DNA of 64,000 nt from Erythrobacter cryptus DSM 12079 (GCF_000422985.1 NZ_KE383966.1:103829-167828), one strand, 5' to 3'. Numbered from the stretch's first letter, positions 16,701 through 25,045 are shown. Translations and numbers: made by a program. Notes: a model not told the origin generated them from the sequence alone.

Positions 16701-17716
16701 CAGCCTGGCATTCCGGCGCGGGCCTCGCAGGGGTGCGGGCAGGGTTCTTCGCCGCTTTCGATCTGCAAGGTCGCATGGCCCACCCCGAAGCGCGTCTCGA
16801 GCGAGGCGGCGATCGCCCGCAAGGTGCCGTCCGAGGCGCGCCCGCCCGGCATCACCAGATGCGCGGTGAGCGCGGTTTCGGTGGTCGAGATCGGCCAGAC
16901 GTGCAGGTCATGCACCGCGCTCACCCCTTCGACGCTGGCAAGATGGGCGCGCACCTCGGCAAGGTCGATTCCTTCCGGGGCGGCGAGCAGGCCCATGGTG
17001 AGGCTGTCGCGCGCAAGGCCCCAGGTGCCGCGCGCGATCACCGCCACGATGACAAGGCTCACCAGCGGATCGATCCAGGCAAGGCCGGTAAGAAGGATCG
17101 CCGCCCCGGCCAGCACCACGCCGAGCGAGACCAGCGCATCGGCGGCCATGTGGAGATAGGCACCGCGGATGTTGAGATCCTCCTGACCGCGCATGAACAG
17201 CATGGCGGTGAACGCATTGATCGCAATCCCGATCCCGGCGACGATCATCATCACCAGCCCCTGCGGCTCCTGCGGCTGCATCAGCCGGTGCAGCGTCTCG
17301 ATCAGGATCGCCCCCACCGCCACCGCCAGCAGCAGGGCATTGGCCAGCGCGGCAAGGATGGTCGAGCTCTTGTAGCCATAGGTGAAGCGCCCCCGCGGCG
17401 CGCGGCGCGCGGCCAGGCTGGCAAGCCAGGCAAGCGCGAGTGCAAGCACGTCGGAAAGATTGTGCCCGGCATCGGCAATGAGCGCCATCGAGCCATAAAC
17501 AAGACCCGCCGCCGCCTCGATCACCACGAAGGTGATGTTGAGGCCGATCCCGATGAGGAAGGCTCGGCCGAAATCGGCAGGGCCATGGTGGTGCCCGCGC
17601 GAATCGTGGAGGCCATGACAATCGGACGCAGCCGCGCCCGCATCGCCGTGCGCAGCGGTGTGCGCGTGCGCGTGCGCGTGGGTGTGGGCGTGGCTGTGGG
17701 TGTGGGCGCGGGCCAT
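16700..17716 (-). CDS. Cation diffusion facilitator (Zn/Co/Cd efflux) with His-rich N-terminus
   Basis: A protein of 338 residues. Residues 5-24 alternate His with Thr or Ala (HTHSHAHTHAHAHAH), and more His follow near residues 33-45, a metal-sequestering leader. Six membrane segments follow. The CDF metal site is visible as DAGHNLSD in TM2 and HMAADALVS in TM5. The C-terminal cytoplasmic ferredoxin-like domain (LHVWPISTTETALTAHLVMP) fits the CzcD/ZitB type of proton-coupled metal efflux. It starts seven bases after mtgA and its stop overlaps the sigma gene start. Confidence 0.92.
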   Translation of the reverse strand: MARAHTHSHAHTHAHAHAHTAAHGDAGAAASDCHGLHDSRGHHHGPADFGRAFLIGIGLNITFVVIEAAAGLVYGSMALIADAGHNLSDVLALALAWLASLAARRAPRGRFTYGYKSSTILAALANALLLAVAVGAILIETLHRLMQPQEPQGLVMMIVAGIGIAINAFTAMLFMRGQEDLNIRGAYLHMAADALVSLGVVLAGAAILLTGLAWIDPLVSLVIVAVIARGTWGLARDSLTMGLLAAPEGIDLAEVRAHLASVEGVSAVHDLHVWPISTTETALTAHLVMPGGRASDGTLRAIAASLETRFGVGHATLQIESGEEPCPHPCEARAGMPG

Positions 17717-17723
17717 GGTGCTG

Positions 17724-18407
17724 CTAGTTGTAAACGCAGGCATCGAGCCCGTCACGCCTGACAATGCCGATGCGCCGCTGGATGCGGTTGCCATGGGCGG
17801 CAAGCCAGCCGCGCGGCGCCTTGACCGAGCGCTTCTTGGGGCTGGGCAGGGCCGCGGCCATGCGCGATGCCTCGTCGGCGGAAAGGCGCGCGGCCGAATG
17901 GCCGAAATAGCGCTGCGCCCCGGCCTCGGCGCCATAGGTGCCGATCCCGGTTTCGGCGACGTTCAAATAGACCTCCATGATCCGCCGCTTGCCCCACACC
18001 GCCTCGATCCAGAAGGTGAACCAGGCCTCCAGCCCCTTGCGCAGGAAGCCGCCGCCCTGCCACAGGAACACGTTCTTGGCGGTCTGCTGGCTGATGGTCG
18101 AGCCGCCGCGGATGCGCCCGCCGTTTGCGGCCGCCTCCATGTTCTCGCGCATCGCCTGCTCGATCGCCTCGGCATCAAAGCCGAAATGCTGGCAGAAGCG
18201 CGAATCTTCCGCAGCGATCACCGCAGCGACGAGGTTGCGGTCGATATGCCCGAGGCTCTCCCAGTCCTTGGTGAAGCCGTTTTCGTCCATCAGCATGGTG
18301 GCGGTGACGGGCACAGGCAGCCACTTGAAGGCGATCACCAGGATCAGCGTGAGGCCGACGAACCACAAAATGGCCTTGGCGGCATAGCGGGCAAGGGCGC
18401 GCATCAT
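17724..18407 (-). CDS. mtgA: Monofunctional biosynthetic peptidoglycan transglycosylase
   Basis: A protein of 227 residues, the normal MtgA length. An N-terminal membrane anchor (about 10-28) is followed by a GT51 domain with catalytic Glu67 in AAEDSRF and the conserved RGGSTISQQTAKN. MtgA polymerises lipid II glycan strands on the outer face of the inner membrane. It leads the minus-strand group that continues into the cation efflux, sigma and anti-sigma genes. A parS site lies 57 bases upstream of its start. Confidence 0.95.
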   Translation of the reverse strand: MMRALARYAAKAILWFVGLTLILVIAFKWLPVPVTATMLMDENGFTKDWESLGHIDRNLVAAVIAAEDSRFCQHFGFDAEAIEQAMRENMEAAANGGRIRGGSTISQQTAKNVFLWQGGGFLRKGLEAWFTFWIEAVWGKRRIMEVYLNVAETGIGTYGAEAGAQRYFGHSAARLSADEASRMAAALPSPKKRSVKAPRGWLAAHGNRIQRRIGIVRRDGLDACVYN

Positions 18408-18463
18408 GGAACGCGGCTTAGCGCCACGCGGCGCGGCAGGAAAGCGCGGCTTTGTTCGCGCAA

Positions 18464-18479
18464 TGTTTCACGTGAAACA
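18464..18479. promoter_or_regulatory. parS, ParB binding site
   Basis: TGTTTCACGTGAAACA is an exact match to the bacterial parS consensus, and the palindrome extends perfectly three bases further on each side (18461-18482). parS nucleates ParB spreading and SMC loading and is normally found close to the chromosome origin. It lies between mtgA and the rpoH-tail relic. No parB is encoded in this window. Confidence 0.93.
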
Positions 18480-18582
18480 TTGGCAATGGCGCCATCGGGG
18501 GCGCTGCAAGGCGCCGCGCGCCCCCGGAAGTGGGGCAAAGCTGGCGCAAAGGGCGTGCAAAGCCCGCACCAGGCCGGCGCGG

Positions 18583-18643
18583 TTACGCCACCCCCGCCAG
18601 CAGCCGTTCGCCCGCGATGCGCGGCATCGCCTTTGGGCGCTTT
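18583..18643 (-). pseudogene. Relic of the rpoH 3' end
   Basis: This stretch matches the last 61 bases of rpoH (19409-19469) at 54 positions, in the same orientation. Read on the minus strand it encodes KRPKAMPRIAGERLLAGVA and a TAA stop, against KLQKAMQRIAGERLLPGVA in rpoH (15 of 19 identical). Homology stops abruptly beyond 18643. It lies just upstream of a secreted-protein gene that sits between the two copies. It may be the remains of a second rpoH gene or a duplicated insertion boundary. Confidence 0.75.
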
Positions 18644-18676
18644 CCCGATGTGCGCTCTTGCCCTATGCTTGCGGAA

Positions 18677-19390
18677 ATGCGCCAATTCTTTTGCCTTGCC
18701 GCCCTTGCTCTGGCCGCTCCTCTCTGCGCGGCGGAGCCGGAGCGGGAGGCGGACTATGAGTGGCAGTCCGAAAGGCTGCACGCGCCGGTGCCGCTCTATA
18801 CCTTTGCCTGGCGCGATCTGTGGCCGCGCAGCATCGAGAACCCGGGACCGGATGTGATTGTCGGGTGTGAAAGCCGGGTCGCCTTTGGTGATTGGCATTT
18901 CACCCCCAATCCGGCCGACAGCTCGGGCAGCGATTTCTGGCTGCGCATCGCCAATTACGGCGTCTTCCACTGCGCGGCCAACCTCTACAAGGCCGACGCG
19001 CGCGAGGAAGTCGACGCGGGCGATTTCAGCCGCGGCCTGTTCGCGCGGATCGGCGAGGGCCGCGCCAACGGCAAGACCTATGAGCTGTGGGCGTTGCAGG
19101 AAGGCTTCGTTCCGGGCAGCAGTTACATGTTGCTGGCGCGCGCGAAGGGCGAAGACGACGGTATCGTCGCGCGCTTCGACGTGTTGCAGGTCCGTTGCCC
19201 GTCACGCTGGCGGCGTCGGGCGGAGGATATGGATGTCTGGCTGACCCGCTATTGCGCGGTCGAAAACCGGGATGACTTGCTCGCCTTTGCCCGGCGGATG
19301 CTGCGCGAGCCGTTTCTCGGCGAATTGCGGCGCGAGGAAGAAACGGGGCCGGATGCCGAAGCACCCGACCCCTCCATTTCCGGTTCCTGA
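18677..19390 (+). CDS. Secreted protein of unknown function beside rpoH
   Basis: A protein of 237 residues from ATG 18677 (ATG 18665 is also possible). It begins with a signal peptide, MRQFFCLAALALAAPLCAA. The mature part is rich in Trp, Tyr and acidic residues (ADYEWQSERLHAPVPLYTFA; WRDLWPRSIENPGPDVIVGC) and has four Cys, perhaps two disulfides. I recognise no family. It is convergent with rpoH (18 bases between stops) and lies between rpoH and a copy of the rpoH tail, so it may be an insertion relative to relatives. No terminator is obvious. Confidence 0.7.
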   Translation: MRQFFCLAALALAAPLCAAEPEREADYEWQSERLHAPVPLYTFAWRDLWPRSIENPGPDVIVGCESRVAFGDWHFTPNPADSSGSDFWLRIANYGVFHCAANLYKADAREEVDAGDFSRGLFARIGEGRANGKTYELWALQEGFVPGSSYMLLARAKGEDDGIVARFDVLQVRCPSRWRRRAEDMDVWLTRYCAVENRDDLLAFARRMLREPFLGELRREEETGPDAEAPDPSISGS

Positions 19391-19408
19391 GCGGCCGGAG
19401 CGATTTTC

Positions 19409-20314
19409 TTACGCCACCCCCGGCAGCAGCCGCTCGCCGGCGATGCGCTGCATCGCCTTCTGGAGCTTTTCAAAGGCGCGCACCTCGATCTGGCGGATGC
19501 GCTCGCGGCTGACATCATATTCCTGGCTCAGTTCCTCGAGCGTCTGCGGATTGTCGGTGAGGCGCCGCTCGGTGAGGATGTGGCGCTCGCGCTCGTTGAG
19601 GCTCTGCATCGCTTCGGCCAGCATCTCCTGGCGCAGCTGCCATTCCTCAGCCTCGGCCACGGTTTCATCCTGGAGCGGACGATCATCGACCAGCCAGTCC
19701 TGCCACTGGCCCGAGCCGTCCTCATCCCCGCGCAGGGCAACATTGAGCGAGGCATCCCCGCCCAGCATCATCCGCCGGTTCATGTTGACGACCTCGGCCT
19801 CGGGCACGCCAAGGTCGGTGGCGATGCGGGCCACGTCCTCGGGGCTGAGATCGGCGTCCTCATAGGCCTCGAGCTGCTTCTTCATCCGCCTGAGGTTGAA
19901 GAACAGCTTCTTCTGCGCCGCGGTGGTGCCCATCTTGACCAGGCTCCACGAGCGCAGGATGAACTCCTGGATCGAGGCCTTGATCCACCACATCGCATAG
20001 GTGGCGAGGCGAAAGCCGCGATCGGGATCGAACTTCTTGACCCCCTGCATCAGCCCGACATTGCCTTCGGAGATGAGATCGGCCAGCGGCAGGCCATAGC
20101 CGCGATAGCCCATGGCGATCTTGGCCACGAGCCGCAGGTGGCTGGAGACCAGCTGGGCCGCCGCCTCAGGGTCGCCATGTTCCTGATAGCGCTTGGCGAG
20201 CATGTATTCCTGCTCGGCGGTGAGCACCGGAAACTTCTTGATTTCCGCAAGATAGCGATTGAGCGACTGCTCGCCCGTCAGCACCGGGAGAGAGGAAGTG
20301 TTGGACTGGGTCAC
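19409..20314 (-). CDS. rpoH: RNA polymerase heat-shock sigma factor (sigma-32)
   Basis: A protein of 301 residues. Region 2 includes DLISEGNVGLMQGVKKFDPD and RLATYAMWWIKASIQEFIL; the RpoH box QKKLFFNLR at residues 134-142 is diagnostic; region 4 ends with a helix-turn-helix (LSQEYDVSRERIRQIEVRA). It directs transcription of chaperone and protease genes such as clpP. The start is GTG with an AAAGG motif upstream. It is expressed away from the neighbouring RluD-like gene's 3' end. A partial copy of its tail occurs at 18583-18643. Confidence 0.97.
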   Translation of the reverse strand: MTQSNTSSLPVLTGEQSLNRYLAEIKKFPVLTAEQEYMLAKRYQEHGDPEAAAQLVSSHLRLVAKIAMGYRGYGLPLADLISEGNVGLMQGVKKFDPDRGFRLATYAMWWIKASIQEFILRSWSLVKMGTTAAQKKLFFNLRRMKKQLEAYEDADLSPEDVARIATDLGVPEAEVVNMNRRMMLGGDASLNVALRGDEDGSGQWQDWLVDDRPLQDETVAEAEEWQLRQEMLAEAMQSLNERERHILTERRLTDNPQTLEELSQEYDVSRERIRQIEVRAFEKLQKAMQRIAGERLLPGVA

Positions 20315-20427
20315 TGCGTGCCTAACCTTTCTGTGTCGACCGCTTGCGCGGGACCCCTGCTGGGCATCCCGCGAACTGGGCCACGGGTTCCATCTATACG
20401 CGAAAACCGGTCAGAAGTATGCGTTTT

Positions 20428-21381
20428 TCATCGATCAAAATGACGCAATTGGTCGATCAGTTCCCGCATGTCCTGCGGCAGCGCGCTGGCAAAGCGCAGC
20501 GCCGTGCCGCTTGCGGGATGGACAAAGCCCAACTCCGCCGCATGGAGCGCCTGGCGGGCAAAGCCCAGCGCTTCGAGCACGGGGCGCAAGGGTTTGGGGG
20601 TGCGGCCATAGGCAGGGTCTCCCAATAGCGGATGGCCGATTGATGCAAGGTGAACGCGCACCTGGTGGGTGCGCCCGGTTTCCAGCCGGCATTCCACCAG
20701 CGCGGCATGGGCCAGCCGCTCGCGCAGCTTGTAATGCGTGATCGCGCTTTTGCCGCGCGAGGAATTCTTGGGCAGCACCGTCATTTTCTTGCGATCGGCA
20801 TCCGAGCGGCCGATGCGCGCGTCGATCGTGCCCTCGGGTGGCGCGGGGTGCCCGGCGCAGACCGCCAGATAGCGGCGGTGGACGCTGTGCGCGGCGAACT
20901 GGCGGGCCAGGCCCTCGTGCGCGGCGTCGGTCTTGGCCACCACGATGAGGCCCGAGGTGTCCTTGTCGATGCGGTGGACGATCCCCGGGCGCGCCACCCC
21001 GCCAATCCCCGAAAGCTGCCCGCGGCAATGGTGGAGCAATGCATTGACCAGCGTGCCCGCCGGATTGCCCGCCGCAGGGTGCACCACCATGCCGGCGGGC
21101 TTGTCGATGACGATGACCGCGCTGTCCTCGTAAACAATAGCAAGATCAATCGCTTCGGGCTGCGCTGCGGCAGGCTCTGCGGGGGGGAGGGCAAGGGCAA
21201 AGCCCATGCCGGGGGTGACCTTGAGCGCCCCCGAGGTGGCTGCGCGCCCCTCGACCTCCACCGCCCCGGCGGCGATCAGCGCCTGCACCCGCGCGCGCGA
21301 CAGGCCGGTCGCCTCGGCCAGCGCCTTGTCGAGCCGGGCGGGGGCGGTGAAAGAGCCGGTGATGATTTCGGGCGCGGCCAT
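20428..21381 (-). CDS. rluD: RluD-like 23S rRNA pseudouridine synthase
   Basis: A protein of 317 residues. An S4 RNA-binding domain (about 12-65, RLDKALAEATGLSRARVQAL) precedes the RluA-type catalytic domain with Asp139 in HRIDKDTSG, the same residue number as in E. coli RluD. RluD makes pseudouridines in helix 69 of 23S rRNA. The symbol is by similarity; a second RluA-family protein with a different C-terminus is encoded at 47042-48220. ATG 21381 is chosen because the longer frame would overlap the divergent JAMM gene, whose start is only 16 bases away. Confidence 0.88.
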   Translation of the reverse strand: MAAPEIITGSFTAPARLDKALAEATGLSRARVQALIAAGAVEVEGRAATSGALKVTPGMGFALALPPAEPAAAQPEAIDLAIVYEDSAVIVIDKPAGMVVHPAAGNPAGTLVNALLHHCRGQLSGIGGVARPGIVHRIDKDTSGLIVVAKTDAAHEGLARQFAAHSVHRRYLAVCAGHPAPPEGTIDARIGRSDADRKKMTVLPKNSSRGKSAITHYKLRERLAHAALVECRLETGRTHQVRVHLASIGHPLLGDPAYGRTPKPLRPVLEALGFARQALHAAELGFVHPASGTALRFASALPQDMRELIDQLRHFDR

Positions 21382-21397
21382 GCTATGGCCATGGGCG

Positions 21398-21814
21398 ATG
21401 GAACTCGTGGTGACAAGCCGGGCGCTTGCGGCGATGCGCGCCCATGCTCGCGCGGCCCATCCGCAAGAGGCCTGCGGGCTGCTGCTGGGCGCGATGGGCG
21501 AAGGCGCAGCGCGCGCATCGATCAGCGAGGCGCGGCCCACGGCCAATGTCCACCCCTCGCCGCGCACCCATTTCGAGATCGACCCGGCGGCGCTGATTGC
21601 CGCCCACCGCGCCGCCCGCGTTCCCGGCGCGCCGACGCTGATCGGCTATTACCACGCCCATCCTGCGGGCGCGGCGGTGCCCTCGGCCACCGATCGGGCG
21701 CTCGCCGCGCGCGATGGGCGGGTGTGGGCGATCATCGCTGCCGATGAGGTGCGCTTTTGGCACGATTTGCCCCACGGCTTTGTCGCTCTTTCCTTTGGCA
21801 TCCGCGATGTTTAG
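21398..21814 (+). CDS. JAMM/Mov34-family metalloprotease
   Basis: A protein of 138 residues. The JAMM zinc motif is complete: Glu24 (QEACGLLLG), then His86-x-His88 and Ser96-x-x-Asp99 in YYHAHPAGAAVPSATD. Bacterial stand-alone JAB domains of this size cleave C-terminal extensions from sulfur-carrier proteins of ThiS/MoaD type, as in Mec+; no such carrier is encoded nearby. Its start lies 16 bases from the divergent rluD start, so each promoter must lie within the other gene. It is followed nine bases later by chpT. Confidence 0.88.
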   Translation: MELVVTSRALAAMRAHARAAHPQEACGLLLGAMGEGAARASISEARPTANVHPSPRTHFEIDPAALIAAHRAARVPGAPTLIGYYHAHPAGAAVPSATDRALAARDGRVWAIIAADEVRFWHDLPHGFVALSFGIRDV

Positions 21815-21823
21815 GGTGGGGCG

Positions 21824-22477
21824 ATGACGTCCGCGACCGATCTTGCCGCGATGCTGTGCTCGCGGCTGTGCCATGACATGCTCTCGCCCGTGGGGGCGCT
21901 TGCCAACGGGATCGAACTCCTGGCCGACGAGCAGGACCCGGCGATGCGCGCGCGCTGCATCGAGCTGCTCGAGCAATCGGCGCGGATCAGCACCGACAAG
22001 CTCAGGTTCTTCCGCCTCGCCTTTGGCGCGGCCGGGGGCTTTGGCGAGGCGATCCCGATCGAGGAGGCGCGCCAGGTGATCGAGGCGCTCGCCGCCGATG
22101 CCCGCCGGGTCGAGGTCCATTGGGCGATTGCCGAGCCGAGCCTGCCCAAGCCGGCGATCAAGGTGCTGCTAAACCTCGCCCAGATCGCGCTCGAAAGCCT
22201 GGTGCGCGGCGGCGCGCTCGACATCGGGGCCGAGCGGCGCGAGGGCGCGGTGGAGATCGTCGCCCGCGCCCGGGGTGAGCGCATCGCCTTTGACGAGAGC
22301 ATCGGCCGCGCGCTCCAGGGCGAGCTTGACGAGAGCGAGCTGACCAGCCGCACTGCGCCCGCGCACATGATCGCCCTGCTCGCCGAGGAGCTGGCCGGCG
22401 GGCTGCAATACAAGCTCGGCGAAGGCGTGCTGGTGCTGGGCGCGGTGCTGCCCGAGCCGGAAGGGCTGATCGGCTAG
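21824..22477 (+). CDS. chpT: Histidine phosphotransferase ChpT
   Basis: A protein of 217 residues with the ChpT arrangement: an N-terminal helical dimerisation/phosphotransfer region with phospho-acceptor His17 in SRLCHDMLSPVGALANGIEL, and a C-terminal degenerate ATPase-like fold. ChpT relays phosphate from the hybrid kinase CckA to CtrA and CpdR, controlling the cell cycle, motility and CtrA stability in alphaproteobacteria. It is found only in that class, which supports the taxonomic reading. It is tightly packed with the JAMM gene before and the amidase gene after. Confidence 0.9.
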   Translation: MTSATDLAAMLCSRLCHDMLSPVGALANGIELLADEQDPAMRARCIELLEQSARISTDKLRFFRLAFGAAGGFGEAIPIEEARQVIEALAADARRVEVHWAIAEPSLPKPAIKVLLNLAQIALESLVRGGALDIGAERREGAVEIVARARGERIAFDESIGRALQGELDESELTSRTAPAHMIALLAEELAGGLQYKLGEGVLVLGAVLPEPEGLIG

Positions 22478-22501
22478 CACGGCTGGAGCGTGGGGGGAGC
22501 C

Positions 22502-23227
22502 ATGGCAGGGGGCACGGACGAGCTGGTGCACGAGGAGCGCCCCTCGCCCAATTTCGATGCGCGCAGCCTGCCGATCAGCATGGTGGTGCTGCACTACACC
22601 GAGATGAAGCCGGTGGAGGCGGCGCTGGCGCGGCTCACCGATCCCAAAGCCAAGGTCAGCGCGCATTACCTCATCACCGAGGAGGGCCGGGTGATCCGTC
22701 TCGTGCCCGAGGACAAGCGCGCCTGGCACGCCGGGGCGAGCTATTGGCGCGGCATTCCCGATGTCAATTCGGCGAGCATCGGGATCGAGCTCGATCACCC
22801 CGGCCACGCGCGCGAAAACGGCGGCTATCGCCCCTTTGCCGAGGCGCAGATCGCCGCGCTGATCCCGCTCCTTGCGCGGATCGTGCGCGCGTATGACATT
22901 CCGCGCGCCAATGTGGTGGGGCACAGCGATGTTGCGCCGATGCGCAAGATCGATCCGGGCGAGCTGTTCCCGTGGGAGCGGCTGGCCGAATACCGCCTGT
23001 GCCTGCCGCGCCCGCAGTGCCTGGCTGCGGGCAACCCCTTCCCCAACGAGGGCAGCTTCTACCTCGCGCTCGAGCGCTTCGGCTATGACATCACCGATCA
23101 GAATAAGGCGGTCGAGGCCTTCGAGCGGCGTTGGCGGCCCGAGCGCATCACCGGGGTGCCCGATGGCGAGGTGGCGGCGATCTTGTGGCAATTGCTGCTC
23201 GACCGCGATCAGGGGCGCACGCGCTAA
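22502..23227 (+). CDS. N-acetylmuramoyl-L-alanine amidase (AmiD/AmpD type)
   Basis: A protein of 241 residues from ATG 22502, preceded by GGGGGGAG. It has the amidase_2 fold signatures: His31 in [29 protein letters not shown], a middle AWHAG, and [14 protein letters not shown] with the second His and the catalytic Lys/Asp region. It cleaves the bond between MurNAc and the stem peptide. No signal peptide is visible, so a cytoplasmic AmpD-like recycling role is possible, although the C-terminal peptidoglycan-binding-like segment ([12 protein letters not shown]) resembles AmiD. Confidence 0.9.
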   Translation: MAGGTDELVHEERPSPNFDARSLPISMVVLHYTEMKPVEAALARLTDPKAKVSAHYLITEEGRVIRLVPEDKRAWHAGASYWRGIPDVNSASIGIELDHPGHARENGGYRPFAEAQIAALIPLLARIVRAYDIPRANVVGHSDVAPMRKIDPGELFPWERLAEYRLCLPRPQCLAAGNPFPNEGSFYLALERFGYDITDQNKAVEAFERRWRPERITGVPDGEVAAILWQLLLDRDQGRTR

Positions 23228-23295
23228 GGGAGGGACGGGTTTTTGGAGCGTCTGGCCGGAAATGGGATCCGGCGGGCCAAACGGGGGGAAATGCG

Positions 23296-23988
23296 ATGAT
23301 GAGGAAATTGGCAGCCGAATTCGTGGGCACCTTCTGGCTGGTGTTCGGGGGCTGTGGTTCAGCGGTGCTGGCGGCGGGCTTTCCGGAACTGGGGATCGGC
23401 TTTGTCGGGGTGAGCCTTGCCTTCGGGCTTACCGTGCTGACCATGGCCTATGCCCTGGGCGGGATTTCGGGCGGGCACTTCAACCCGGCGGTGAGCCTTG
23501 GGCTTGCCATCGCCGGGCGGTTCGGCTGGGCTGAACTGGCGCCCTATTGGGCGGCGCAGGTGCTCGGCTCCTTCACCGCAGCCGGAATGCTGTTCGTGAT
23601 CGCCAGCGGCGCGCCCGATTTTGCCGCGGGCGGCTTTGCCTCGAATGGCTATGGTGAGCTTTCGCCGGGCGGCTATTCGCTGCTCGCCGCGCTGGTTGCC
23701 GAGGTGGTGCTGACCGCGGGCTTCCTGATCGTGATCCTGGGCGCAACTTCGGCCAGGGCGCCGGCGGGCTTTGCCCCGATCGCGATCGGCCTTGCGCTCA
23801 CGCTCATCCACCTCATCTCGATTCCGGTGACCAACACCTCGGTCAATCCGGCGCGCTCGACCAGCGTGGCCTTCTATGCCGAGACCGCGGCGGTCAGCCA
23901 GCTGTGGCTGTTCTGGGCCGCGCCGCTCGCCGGGGCGGCGCTGGGCGCGCTGGTGTGGAAGCTGCTGCTTTCGGACGGCAGCGACTGA
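23296..23988 (+). CDS. aqpZ: Aquaporin Z
   Basis: A protein of 230 residues with six membrane segments and both NPA half-helix motifs: NPA at 63-65 in GGHFNPAVS and NPA from Asn184 in SVNPARS. The narrow-pore pattern around these motifs and the short length fit AqpZ water channels rather than glycerol facilitators. The first ATG of a tandem pair is used; GGGGGAA lies upstream. It directly precedes rnpB by 43 bases. Confidence 0.95.
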   Translation: MMRKLAAEFVGTFWLVFGGCGSAVLAAGFPELGIGFVGVSLAFGLTVLTMAYALGGISGGHFNPAVSLGLAIAGRFGWAELAPYWAAQVLGSFTAAGMLFVIASGAPDFAAGGFASNGYGELSPGGYSLLAALVAEVVLTAGFLIVILGATSARAPAGFAPIAIGLALTLIHLISIPVTNTSVNPARSTSVAFYAETAAVSQLWLFWAAPLAGAALGALVWKLLLSDGSD

Positions 23989-24031
23989 GCCATCTTTGCC
24001 AAATCGGGCGGGCGGGCCTATATCACCCGCG

Positions 24032-24453
24032 TCAGGGGGCCTGAGGCAGCCGCGCGCCTGAATGGGTGCGAGGAAAGTCCGGGCTCCACGAAACAAGGGT
24101 GGCGGGTAACGCCCGCCGGCTCCGCCCTCGGGCGGGGCAAGGGAAAGTGCCACAGAGAGCAGACCGCCGATGGCTCCCCGGCAACGGGGGCACAGGCAAG
24201 GGTGAAAGGGTGCGGCAAGAGCGCACCGGGGGGCTGGCAACAGCCACCGCATGGCAAACCCCACCCGGAGCAAGGCCGAATAGGGGTCTCGCGCCTCTCG
24301 CAAGAGGGGCAGGCGGGTTTCGCGCCGAGAGACCCGGGTTGGCTGCTAGAGCCGTCGAGCAATCGCCGGCCCAGAGGAATGGCTGCCGCCCCGGGGCCGG
24401 TCCGCAAGGATACCGCCCGGGGAGACAGAACCCGGCTTATGACGGCCCCCTGA
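24032..24453 (+). ncRNA. rnpB: RNase P RNA (type A)
   Basis: The catalytic RNA of RNase P, which trims the 5' ends of tRNA precursors. The outer P1 stem is a perfect pairing of TCAGGGGGCC with GGCCCCCTGA at the two ends. The conserved GAGGAAAGTCCGGGCTCC lies near the 5' end, and ACAGAACCCGGCTTA near the 3' end, forming the P4 core. Length of about 422 is normal for alphaproteobacteria. Open frames crossing it are not genes. Confidence 0.96.
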
Positions 24454-24545
24454 TGCTGTTTGCCTGTGCAAACTTGATCCCGGTCAATGCCGGGGCGCGC
24501 GGGGGCGTGCTTGGCATGAAGCGCACCACACACCGGGAGCCCTGC

Positions 24546-24911
24546 ATGACTCACACGACGTTCAAGGACTGGCCCAGTCTTGCCGCCAACCTCACCCCCG
24601 CGATCCGCGAGCTCCACAAGGCCGCGCCAGGCGTGATGAAGGCGTTCCGCGAAATGGGCGCGGCAGCGCATGGCGCGGGTGCTCTTGATGCAAAGACCAA
24701 GGAGCTGTTGGCGGTGGCGATCTCGGTTGCTGTGCGCTGCGATCCTTGCATCACCTTCCATGTCGAAGGCGCGCGCAGGCACGGCGCGAGCCGCGAGGAG
24801 GTGGCCGAGACCATCGGTCTTGCGATCTACATGGGGGCAGGGCCCAGCGCGATGTATGCCGCGCAGGCGCTGGAAGCCTATGATCAATATGCCGACAAGG
24901 CGGCGGGTTGA
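24546..24911 (+). CDS. AhpD-like carboxymuconolactone decarboxylase family protein
   Basis: A protein of 121 residues, a single CMD domain. The CxxC motif in VRCDPCITFHVEGARRHGAS, with His three residues later, is the AhpD-type redox centre, so a peroxidase or disulfide-reductase role is likelier than the decarboxylase activity that names the family. The start at ATG 24546 fits family length; ATG 24516 is in frame upstream. It lies 92 bases after rnpB and is followed by a multi-hairpin repeat. Confidence 0.88.
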   Translation: MTHTTFKDWPSLAANLTPAIRELHKAAPGVMKAFREMGAAAHGAGALDAKTKELLAVAISVAVRCDPCITFHVEGARRHGASREEVAETIGLAIYMGAGPSAMYAAQALEAYDQYADKAAG

Positions 24912-24938
24912 GGCCGATGAGGAGGGCGATGAAACCGG

Positions 24939-25033
24939 CCCGCCGACAGGCGGGTCGCAAGGCCGGCTGGCCGCCCGCAGCGACGCGCCCGCAGGGCGTG
25001 TGAGCGAGGATTTCGCAGCCCGGAGGGGCTGCG
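24939..25033 (-). repeat. Intergenic palindromic repeat, copy 1
   Basis: Read on the minus strand it contains four successive hairpins: CGCAGCCC/GGGCTGCG (25014-25033), ACACGCCC/GGGCGCGT (24983-25001, one GU pair), GGCC/GGCC (24961-24972) and CCCGCC/GGCGGG (24939-24954). They are joined by short conserved spacers, CCTCGCT, GCTGCGGGCG and CTTGCG. The same order occurs at 28371-28463 and 35307-35389. It fills the gap between two convergent genes. Confidence 0.75.
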
Positions 25034-25045
25034 GACCACAAAAAA

